Position numbers and translations under genes: made by a program
Assembly (NCBI GenBank): GCA_035222895.1
Contig: JAVYIG010002751.1
Location: forward strand, 62,001 to 126,000
DNA from: Strongylocentrotus droebachiensis
Taxonomy: Eukaryota > Echinodermata > Echinoidea > Camarodonta > Strongylocentrotidae
Direction: 5' to 3'
DNA length: 64,000 nt
The notes under the pieces: generated by a model
Told to the model about the DNA's origin: nothing
The model's input: only the letters and a program-made list of their open reading frames with translations
The model's database searches: none
Shown here: positions 37,801 to 49,800 of the stretch, one piece after another
How positions within the stretch are numbered: the first letter of the stretch is position 1
Layout: every line of letters starts with the position of its first letter

Positions 37801-40800
37801 TGGATAGCACCTGAATGGGAAAGTTGAATGAGCGAGAGCTCGTTCGTACTTAGGCCCGCATCTACTGGCAATTGATTAAACTTGCACATTTATTGTATGA
37901 AATTCCGAGGAGCAAACTCCGTCCTACATTTTAAAGGCTAAAATTCCTTGAATTATTTATATTTTAACTCTGAATCATTCCGTCTCTCACTCTCTTCAAT
38001 TCAATAAAATCATCTGCATGTTAACATACACGATAATGAATATGTGGGACACCGTTACAACGGCGTCTCCCAAACTTCGATTGCCGAAAACGCACGCAAA
38101 ACTCGCCTCTAAATCGCAATAACATATCTTGAAACTCCAATTTAGGCCAATGACGGACATCATCTACCCATTCATCCATCGTAAATGAAATAAATTTAGA
38201 CAAAATGAAGTTGAAATGTCCGAAAGCGGCAAGGAATAATAAGTGGTTTGTCTGTGAGAAAGCAATGATCGTTGCATGCAAGATGAAAGCGCAAGCTGAT
38301 AGAAGCCCCCCAGCGTGTAATGATAAACGTAGAGGGCTCACATCCATGAAAATTCGCCCGTATCGGTGTATAGGCGGTGAGCCGCTTCGCGACTCACGGT
38401 TCGTAGTCTCGCCGTATCAGACGTTCTGCTTAGGGTTAGTCTAGCAGCAAAGAAAAAAGCTCGGCACTCCGCCTAGATTATAGGCTAGGGCTTGCCAAGA
38501 AGTTACTTCTTGGGCTTGCAATGCATAATGAGGTGGCATGGCTGAAGAAAACGACCACCCTCTGAAGCGACTAATAATTTACGAGTTCCGGAAAAGGATG
38601 TGACACCCAATTTCTCAATACATCAGCGTATGGCGCGCGCGGGAAACCAAGATGTATCATAACAGTTTGCCTTTGCGCGGGTACCTCTCACACGATTTAA
38701 ATGGATGATGCTGGTTTTGACAAGAACTGCTGGATAATCGGAAATAGTACGTAGCGTGACTTCGCTATGTGTTTTATTGTGCTCATCACACGTTTATGCC
38801 TAATAACAAATCGTTCTCTGAACCCAAGATCGATGGTGTATAGAAGTATGCATTGACGTGTTCCTTGAGTTTGTTCGACAAGTTGAACATGAGGATTTCA
38901 ATGAGGAAATATATTCGCGGGTGTGTGATGCGTCCAAACTTAGTCCAATATTTGATTTTGTTATATTTTGTATGACATCACTCTGCTTCCATGCCATGCT
39001 TGATCCATCATCTGTTAAAGGCGTCCACGTGTAGCACACAAGTAAGTTGTTTTTCCTTTTTATTTTCCTTTTTCACGATTCCGCTCTGATGTGCAACCTT
39101 GCGTACACGTGGTTATTCTTAACCTAAATATAAGTGCAATACTTTTTTCCACTTCATTTAGAATAATTTAATAATGTTGTTGATGTACATAGAAAAGTCA
39201 AAGTTTATGTTCGTTCTTCAATTTTTATTTTGAACACGTTTGTTTTAAAAAGAGTTCACGTAATGACGCAATAATAAGTGAAATTCTGCCTTCCAAGTTT
39301 TGGGGATTCTCAAAACTATAGAGGAGCTTTAATTTAAAGCGCCTCTTGTGTTGGGAACCCCAAATTCGCAACAACAACAAAAATAGCAAAATTTCACTTA
39401 ATGTTTATAATGATGTAAAAGAAATGAGAATTATCCCACACTTCTGCAATCATTATCACAACAAATGTCTTTGACGCCGGATATTGATGAAAGAATACAA
39501 CATTTCGGCTTCTTTTTTCACGCAGAAAACAAAAAATTAGTATTCTTTCACCAATATTCGTCTTCGAACACATTAAATAAAATGACAGCCTGTTTCATTT
39601 CATTATACAATCAAAGTAAAATGTTTCCATCATATATTTGGGGCACCCAACACTTTAGAGAGGCTGTTAGTGTTAGTGTTGGGAACAAACAGTTTAATGG
39701 CAATATTCCATAAATTGCAGAATGACGTAGAAGAGCAGATAAGAGGGTGACTCTTAACGCTCAAATTAATCTACAAGGATTTTTAAATAAATGTGTTTAA
39801 AGAAAAATATTTGTATAACAGAATAAGAGTTTTTCTGCTGCATATAATTATATGCACAAAACTCAAATTATAAATTCTTTCATCAACATTTTGAGTGTAC
39901 GTTTCGTTTCTAAACGGTCCTCTAATTTCATTCAGTCATGCTTTCTTGTTATCTTTATTTTAGTACTTCTGAGTTCAGATTATACCGTAACTAACATTGT
40001 ACATCGAGCTTTATACAGTTGGAAAAAATCCAATACTTTAGGAGCGTTTTTCTCACAACTGAACAACTTTACAGAGTCCCTCTAAAAGAAAAGACGTAAG
40101 GCCTACAGTATTCATTATTATACTATTTTTTTAAAGCTTCTTTAAAATTAAAATAGGTAGAATCCACACATGAAAAGTACAAGATCACTATATTGCAATA
40201 CACCTCCCTGTGAATATGATCCGTCTGCTACAAGAACAAATGGTGTGCGACTTCTTGACTTGTGTGAACCACCCCGTCTTAGGAATTCTCTGGCAGCAGC
40301 AATCTTCAGGGTCGCATAGGCCATAAAATCTTGCGATGCTCGACTTTATCGTGTTTTCATGCCCTTGAATTTTAAGTAGAAATATAGTGTACTTTTTTAA
40401 TGGCTCTTCCCTAGCAACAGGATATGGGGATCCTGACATTCAGCCAAAGGTAACCCCAAATTCAACCAGAGTTAAAAAGTTTTCACCACGTATTCCACCA
40501 GTTAGTCAGCTTTATTTCAGGTACGAAATGTTCGTAGTGAGAATATTGAGTGAATATTATATATTTAGTAATTTATGTAGTATTATGTTGAGATGTACTG
40601 AATTTCCACATCAAGTTAAAAAACCCATTCTGAAATAGGAAAGGGTAATCATCAAGCTTACATTTTGAAGAGTTTTGGATTACTAATGATTTGTAAGGGC
40701 AAAATTATTAGACCAAGTATTCAGGCGTACAAGTAAGACTGATTTATTGTTCACTGTTGGTCATAATGGTGGCATAATTATTTTACCCCAATTTATGGAT

Positions 40801-43800
40801 TTATTTTGACAATGATTTATTCCTAATAGATCTAGATATTAGTATACATTCTCAGATTTGATTGAATTATAATTTGTGAGTGTTTGTTTTGCGTGACTGC
40901 TAAAGCATGTATATGCTACTATGCTAATCAACTAGGGGACCTACTGTCGTGTAGGGATCAGTGATTGTTGGAGGCGAGGAGCATAAATAAAGACGCTGTA
41001 CTAGTTCTTGTTATAATTCACGAAAACCTTTAATCATAGATACTTGTCGTAATTATCACATTCACAAATACAAGTCTCTGTAGAATCCTTGTTCAGCGGT
41101 TGACGGCTGAAACCAAAGTCCCTAACATTATCCAACTTGACATTTAGGAAAGTTTGGGGAGAGCAACAATGTTAGGAGGGGAAACTTATTCATGCTTATC
41201 ATTGGTCAATGGTCAGGGTTGTCATGGTATTATGGGGAGTGGCTATGGAGAGTGCAAGTGACTGGGGTTTGGGCATATGAGTCATGGTTCTAAGAATGTG
41301 GTTCGATCCTTGAAGCTATAACTCTGGGGTGGTCATTAATGGTTAAATGTTTATAATAAAAGTAATGGGATAATGGGGTTCTGTTTTATCATGGAGCAGG
41401 TGGGAGAAAGGTGAATGAAAGGTGAATGACTGAAGGGAGGGGGGAATAATACAAGTACTACATAACACTACGTCTTGAAGTCATAAATGACAGTAATGAG
41501 GATGAATGTCTCATAAAAGGGCACTAATATAGTATATCGACACGATTTTGTTCCTGGGGGCTCACAGTAACGTGGCCATTGCTTCACCACTGAATCATGA
41601 CTGTACGCAGCGGGGGGCTAGGGTACGTTGCCGCCACCACAAATACAAAAAACCAAAGAAAATGCAATAAGTTATCAATAATTCATTGCATTTTGCCTTA
41701 ATAGTTTAATGGCGTATATTCAGTATTGAATATATACACCATATCTTTAGTTTTATAAGAAAATCAGTTATCCATAAAGAAAACTGAGAATAATAATTTG
41801 TAATGATATAATTAATTAATCAGTAACGCAATTTATTAGGAGTCTCCGGATGGTTTGCAACTTCGTTTTCGTATATCTGCTTTTTTAACGTTTAATCTGG
41901 TCAGCCCGGTTTCGATTGCATGGAAACTAGCTTTGCCCGATTTGAAACAGGTTTCTTGGCTACTCGGCGTGCGTGCGCAGTGATCTTTTTTATTTTGTAA
42001 CGCACGGTGCCTAGACCACTTAGAAACACAGAAACAATAAATTGAGACACATCGTACACGGGCGCTCCTGAACCGAAATTCCAATCCATTCGAGTAAATT
42101 GTTATACAAATCTTATCACAAACTCATTATCATTATTTGTAAGCAAACATTAAAGTGTGTGTTTTGTTAGTAACTATGCATAAAATAGAACAAATTAAAA
42201 TATGAACATTTTTCTTTCATATTATATATATAGGGCCTATAGGCCTATATACATATACATTTCTTTATTTATTCCTCCTTTTCTTCTCCTAAAGAAGCGA
42301 GAGGGAAAAGAAGTACTTTAGGCCTATTTTATTTTACTTGTAGGTATACTTAAATAAAGCCTCTTGTTTTATTTGAAGCAACCTGTTCTATGGATATATA
42401 CTGGGATGGCCTTTTGTGAAAACTTGAAAAGTATTCTTGTCGTTCAATGATATACTTATTACAATAAAATATAAAATGTTCTTCTGTGTCACTGATGTTA
42501 CAATGGTCACAATTTTCTGTATAACATAAACCCACTTTAGCCTTTTGTTGGATCAGTTGAAGAACACCCATTCTTAATCTATGTAATATTACTTCACTGT
42601 ATCTGTTTACCTCGATTGATATGTATACACGAATGATTCTCAAATCGTTTTAGAGGTGACTGTTTCGTTTTCCATCGTTCTTCCCCAATTTCTCGTAATC
42701 TTTTACTCAGTATTGATTTCAGTTCTTGTACATTAAGATCATTGTTTTTCTTTAATGCTCTCTTTGCAAAACCATTGACTACTTTATTCCCTACTACTAG
42801 TCCACAGTGAAATGGGATCCATTTTAGCGTTAAGTTTATACCTCTATAATGAAGATGTGTTATTTTAGCAGTATTTCTACTACAACATTTTCTTTTATCT
42901 GAGATTCTATTGCATTTATTGTACTCAGAGAGTCTGAAAGAATAACAATACAAACATGAATATTCAAGTTTTCAATCCAATCTAAGGCCATAATAATAAC
43001 CACCTGTTCTGCCCTGTATGACGATATGTCATTGTGTAATCTTGTCTGTTCATGAATTTTCATCGCTGGAACGTAGAAGCTTGCTGCCGCATTGCCTCCC
43101 TCAAGCAGGGCTCCCACTTAGCCTAGTGGTAATTAGCGAGTTATGGCGAGTTGTGGTGGGTTGCATCAAAGAGGCACTCGCAATAACTCGCAAACAATTC
43201 GGTATGGCTTAGCGTAACTCTTTACAACATTCCACGACTCTCCTCGAAGTCGCGAGCAGTTCCAAAATTTTGAACATGTTCAAAAAATTTCCCCGATTCG
43301 ATGTAATTCGAGGTGAACTCATCTACACTCGTAATATACACGCATTGCTCGTAAAAAGCTCGCGCTGCACTCTTCATAAGGTGGCGAGTTATGAAGAGTG
43401 CAGCGCGAGCTTTTTACGAGTAATACGAGTATATTACGAATGTTAAGCAAGTTCACCTCGAGCTACAACGAATCAGCGAAAATGTTGAACATGTTCAAAA
43501 TTTTCACTGATTCGTTGTTACTCGAGGTGAATTTGCTGTTACTCGAGGTGAACTCACTTACACTCGCATTACTCGTAACAAGCTCGCGCTGCACTCTTCA
43601 TAATGTGGCTAGTTGCTACGAGTATATTACGAGTGTAGGCGAGTTCACCTCGAATTACAACTAATCGGGGAAATCTTTTGAACATGTTCCAAATTTTGGA
43701 ACTGCTCGCGACTTCGAGGAGAGTCGTGGAATGTTGTAAAGAGTTACGCTAAGCCATACCGAATTGTTTGCGAGTTATTGCGACTGCGAGTGCCTCTTTG

Positions 43801-46800
43801 AGGCAATACAGTGCGTCCCACAAAAAACGAAACCGAGAATTATCGATGTTTTATCATAACTTAACACCACATTTATAATTGATAAATGCCACATATTTGG
43901 AAAAATTGGATCCTCTTCTTTCATTTGACGTAAATCATATAATACATATTTCACGCATGAGTGATTAAAATGAATTTGAAGAGAGGAAACCAAAAAGTCA
44001 TTTGGCGGACGGTATTTGAATTTCAAGGAGAAAATCACATTTCTAAAAAGTTGAGTTTCTGCCCTTTTATATGACACCTCAATCAAGAAAAACGAGCAAG
44101 GAATGAAAAAGTTCTGTTTGTTTAAAGGAGTGCTTGCATTTCCATAATTTGACAAAAGACTTCATTTCGTTGACAATCAGCCGTAGACGAAAGACTTCAT
44201 ACATGGCTGATTGTCAACGAAACGAAGTTAAGTCTTTTGTCAATTCTGCATGTTGTTATGGCTTTCGTTTATCTGGGTTGTTTGTTTGTTTATCTGTACC
44301 GAAAAGCCTACCGCTTGTTTTACTTGTGAAAGAGGTGCTTTGGATTTGGTTTGTGTCCATTGTTTAATCTTGATCATTCTTCCAAACTTTAGCAGCTTGA
44401 GCATAGCTCACTTTTTCTATTTTGATTCTCTGCACTTCTTTCGCTTTTTTGGCATCTTGACATCCCAAATACGCCGCAGAGTGTTCGCCTCCACAATTAA
44501 CACATTTTGGAGTTTCTTTGTGGGGACATTCGTCGAAGGAGTGCGTCTCCCCACAGCGAACACATCTGGGATTGGATTTACATTATGCTATTCCTTGGCC
44601 GAAACGTTTGGGTAGTCATCGCTTGCTCATATACAACCAATCACAAAATCTGTAAAAATACAGAAGAGTATATTGATTACATGTTCTCTCATTGCCTCAT
44701 CAATCATTAACTCTTCTGTCATGATCCCCATCTCCATAGATAGGGCAGCATGCTAGGAATGTCATTGGAGATGATTTATTAAAGTTTACGTGCTTATAAA
44801 ATGTTATAAAATATTCTCCATTTTGTTTATGACAGTTGGCTTTCACCTCACCAGATTCAGTCTGGTGTACAGTTTATGGCGAAGATGATGGTTTGATATG
44901 AATCTCTACCAGTATGCTAGTGGAATGCTTCCCCTCTCTGCCTAACCCAGCACCACTTTTCTTGATATCGTACATATACCTCAACCTCACCTGCCATAGG
45001 AAGACAGCTGGCCATTATTTTAAGCTTTCATTCTATATTTTATATAGTCCATATACAGCCTATTAGGAAGAAGAGTAATGCTTTTCTATATTGGGATACC
45101 AGTGGAATGGTTCCCCTTTCTGACACATCAAAATTACCTGTATCTCTCCGCAGTTTCCTGACACATACACTCCACCAGATACAGCACAGTGTACAGCTTA
45201 TATTGAAGATAATGGTCGTGGACAGACTCTCTACCGGTATGCTAGTGGTACAGTTCCCCTCTCTGCCTCACCCATCTTCATCATTCCTGATGTGATACCC
45301 ACCTTCATTGTGACAACCATAGAGAGACAAAATACTGTGGCATTCATGGGAGATACACAAGGATACCTACATAAGGTTAGTGAACATATGCATACAGGTG
45401 AAGGATAACCACAGTCCTAAGGTATTAACTGGACAGATAACAAAATTATAACTTTATTCAGGAGGCCTTGTTTTGACTTTACATAGGATTGGGAATATGA
45501 AAAGTATCTGAATTCAGGTAAAATTTTCACTACCCTTTTACTGGGCACATTCAAAGAGGAGAAACTGGCTTCTCAATTAGAAAAGAGAACGAAATAAGAT
45601 GAAAATCACAAAGTGGCACAAGGAGTGAAATATTATCTAGAGCAACACAAAAAACTATACCGTAATATGGACTTAAATTCCAAAGATAATAGTGCATATC
45701 CAGCTCTAATTGGGGACTACAGGAGGGACTTGAAATTGGTCAAAATACCAGCCAATATCATGAAGATGGATGCATATGTAATATGGCACTCTTCTTTCAA
45801 GACACACCTGTGCCCCCATCGTAGTAATAGCTGGAAAAGACTACCCAGAAAATACATCGAGAATTGATTGTTTATCAATAGATATTAATTTGATTGATAG
45901 ACTACATGTACATTGTGTTTTAGTTGTACAAATTTACAAATTTATTTACCCTTTTTAAACCTTTTTTATCCAGCATAATACGGTACAGAATTTTGATGAA
46001 GAAAGTAATTGTTATATAATTATTTTCTTGATGTATGGGCATGCACACTTGTATTATATTATTTTAATTGATATATCTTATCATTCTAATTTGCTTGTTT
46101 TGCCAGGTTAATATTATGAATAGCATATTTGGCTACGTCTATGAGACTGTCCCTCTTGGAAGTGGATCTGTTTTACAAGACACGTTTCTTGATGAATCTA
46201 CAGAGCAGATAACATTGGCCACAAGTTCAGACCAAGGCTCACAGGTAGGTTATACAAGTATCAATGTGTGAGTATGCTAGTGATACCAAGGTTCTTGATA
46301 AATTAGTGGGGACGCGGCTTAGGGTTCTTTTATTCATTTTCTACACATACATTGCTTAAATTAAAAAACAAAAATTTTGGGGGTGTGAGGTTTTTGTTTA
46401 AGGTGTGGGGGTGGGGGGGGGGGGGGGCTTGAGCCCCAAGCCCCCTCTAGTACAGCCACTGGCCAATGCATGTACTAATGTCGTTCAGTTTACTGGTTCC
46501 AAACAGCAGAGCTCTTGCATGAGGTTCATCGCAACATCATTCAAGCTTCGCTGATGTGATTCCTCCGCCATTGTTTAGCACACAATTGTTTGGAACCGGC
46601 TACCTTGGCAACTTGGCTAATATGACGTCACACTTTGATACTCTATTGGTATATACAAATTTGGTTATTACATACATAGAACCATAATGTTTAGAATGAA
46701 ATCTTTATATATACATGTACATGTATGTTTCTTGCCTGGTACTGAATTTCCAATTAATTAACCTTGTCACTCAAATTAAATTGCCCTTTGTAGAGTCTCT

Positions 46801-49800
46801 ACCCAAATGAAGAATTGAAGCGTGAAATTGTCAGTGTAGTATCATAATGCCACTCTGTGATTCAGATGATGATTAATTTGTATACAACATTTTAACTGAC
46901 TTAGAAATTTTTTTAATGTACAATGTGATTTCATTTTTGAATGCCCTGATTTATCTTTTGAGTGGAAACAATTAATCAAAAAGGTGAAATGTAAGGTACA
47001 TGTATTCTCTCTGTTCGTAAATCTTCGGACTTTTCTACCCTTTTTTCTCCATATTTTATTACTTAAAATTGAATGACTGTATGCTATCGTGAAAATAACG
47101 TGCTCAACCATGCTAGGTATATATCTTTTTTCATAATGATTAACATTTAAAAGGTAGAAATTATTTTGGTCTGGTTATGTGGAGTGATGTAAATAAATAT
47201 TTGCAAGTTTGAGTGCGCAAAACGGTGAAGGCACTTGTTGGCAGACAAGTCATAATTGTGCTTGCTCTGAATTTGATGTGCATATAAGTGAACTCTTAAG
47301 CCCTATCTGGTCCTTCTTATGATATAAATCTCCCCCTCCCTTTTTTGCACTAGATTTTCATTTGTTTACTGTTTTAATGTCTCGTATAGCTTTGGAGGAT
47401 AACTTTATGTTTTGAAACAATATATTAATCTTTTTTTTGTGTTGGTCCGTTTAAAGGTCTACTTATTTTACCAAATACAAAACAATACATGGTGAGCATG
47501 GATATGTGGATCAGCATCATCAACATGACGAAAATAACTTGTTCGATAAATTGATCTTCATGTTATACACACAAAATGTAGGTCCTGACATTGGATATGA
47601 CAAACTGTGGTCAATACCAGACCTGCGATGAATGTATTGGAGGCAATGGAGGAAATGATGGAGACCCTTACTGTGGATGGTGTACTCTAGACGCAAGGTG
47701 GGTGCTTTTGTATAAATGGGGAAAAAGATGGAGACTCTCACTATGGGTGGCGTACTCTAGAACAGCTTTTCAATCTTTTTTAATTTGAGACCTACAAATG
47801 TACTATGGATGTAAAACATGACACACACAAAATAGAGAATGAATTCTGTGGAAATTGTGCAATGGCATATCTGGGTAATTATTGCAGCAGGGCCTAACAA
47901 TAGCACCCCCTCCCCTCCCCTGTCCGAACTATCAACTGTTAAAGTGAGTGAGTGAAGCGAATAAGCGGTATACTCCCTAATCCTCAAACACATATTTTTC
48001 TTGAAAATTTTACTCATTATAGGCATATGGGCATATTGTCACGAGGGGGGGGGGGGGCACTGGCTGAATATTATTAAACCATCCTGTGCATAAATGTAAA
48101 AGAAGGAAAAGAAACTGATGATTTTAATTTGTCATCAAAAATACTCTACATATGATACAATAAAAATATATGCAGGCACCTCGCTTGTGATGTCCGACCT
48201 AATATTGGATTATTAAATTCCTTGCAATCGAACGGAAGAATTTCTAATTTTGAACATCAATATAAGAGATAGTCTGTTCGCTTCTTCTAATGGGATGCAA
48301 AATTAATGAAATCTCAGGAGAAATATAGTCAAGGAATTAAGCAAGGTAACCAAAAGTTAAGTTGTCTTGTAAACGTTGAACCATTGCAAAGTTTGTTGAA
48401 GATGCAATACCGTATATTAAACAAGAGGAAACACAATAGGGAGGGGAAAAAACGAGAATGATTATATATTTTGAACCCTATGTATAATATAAACAGTATC
48501 CAATTGAGGCGCAATAGTAATAGATCTAGAACAACAAATGCGAGGGAGAAAAAGGCAACCTATAAAATAAATTTGTGGAGTTTATACCCTCAAAAGTCTG
48601 TTTCAAATGCACTTCACCCTGCATTTAGAGTTTAATAAAAGTAAAATCATCCATGGATGACCTCATCAAGACTTATGAATTGATTCTCTATACTCTCATT
48701 TATTCTAAAGGTGCACAAGATATAAGGCATGCCTGTTAGGTGATGAGTCAACTCCATGGTTATCATACAATGCCTTACAGTGCGTATCCATCTCAGATGT
48801 CCAGCCAAACAGTCTGCCTTATCGTCAGACACAACAGGAAGTAAATACAATTGTAATTTCACTGTCTCAAATTTCCTTTTCCCGTCTGCATATCCATGCT
48901 GGTCTGAACCCTTTAAATGTGTTTAAAATATATTTTGCACTATATTCGTGAATATCAGTTATAAGTGATACTTGACTTGCTTATTTAGGACTCACCATGC
49001 AGAGACTGCTGACATGATCAGTTATAACAACAACAACAAATATTGCATTAGTTTTCAATTTTCATTATAACGTCTCAAATATCATAGCCAGTGAATGAAA
49101 TACAACTTATTAAAAGTGAAAGCAATAACATAATAATAATAATAATAATAATAATAGCATAATAGTCCACTCCAAATTTTATTAAACCGAAACGGAAATT
49201 GTAGAATGACACGTGAGATTTCCTGTGCATGTGAGTCCTGTTGAGAAATCACACTCTTTTTGCCCATTCTTGTTATAGATTACCATCACAGTACAACAGC
49301 TCCCAGATCTTAGAAGAAGCTTTCAATACATGTGTGCCTTTAACTCTTATGAGGTCTCTGCTACAACTACCGGTAATACTGTAACCTGTATATCCCCTCC
49401 TGCAAACAGCATACCTTCAATTCCAGATGGAAGTAAGTACATGTAAAGATGAAATGTGTATCAGTGCGGATCGTACATGTACATGTACATTGTCTTTGCA
49501 AATCTAATCACATCCATCTGAATAAATAGCAAGTGCTGACTATTGATAACTAATTAAAATACCAATACCTGTGAAAAATCATTGAAATTGGTACATCTTT
49601 TGTTATCTAATGTAGTTATTTATTTTGTTGTTGTTAACATTTTTGAAAAACAACTCATTAAAGCACAAGAGACATGCAGGAATCCACGAAGTATATTGGG
49701 TTGAGCGTTGAACACAAGGTGAAGTGTTTTTTTATTTGGGACCTTCCCATCGTATAAAGGTACACGTAGGACAGATGTAATCATCATATTCTTCTCTCAC

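Larger units (their letters stand above)
7843..45153 (+). other. Plexin intron 1, about 37.3 kb
   Basis: It runs from GTAAGT after exon 1 to ctctccgcag before exon 2, both phase 0. No additional sema-domain exon was seen inside, and exon 1 to exon 2 reads as a continuous sema domain. Most recognisable content is transposable elements and satellites, listed separately. AT-rich stretches without any recognised feature include 11179-12236, 14800-16370, 17280-19970, 21140-23500, 23620-25100, 28690-29260, 29480-31750, 35395-37330 and 38500-42240. Confidence 0.85.

Noticed and set aside
38021..38347. 108-codon minus-strand frame inside the MULE as a transposase
   Set aside because: No DDE or zinc-finger motif recognised; left as a possible captured fragment only.
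40188..40439. Cysteine-rich minus-strand frame (LCDPEDCCCQ ... HTICSC)
   Set aside because: Faintly like small secreted cysteine-rich proteins, but there is no signal peptide, no convincing splice sites and the cysteine spacing fits no family I could name.
45613..45867. 84-codon frame in intron 2 as an extra plexin exon
   Set aside because: No plexin similarity, and exon 2 to exon 3 already joins in phase with continuous sema sequence.
47591..47788. Read-through frame past exon 4
   Set aside because: It crosses the donor GTGGGT; splicing to exon 5 restores the PSI cysteine pattern, so the extension is intronic.
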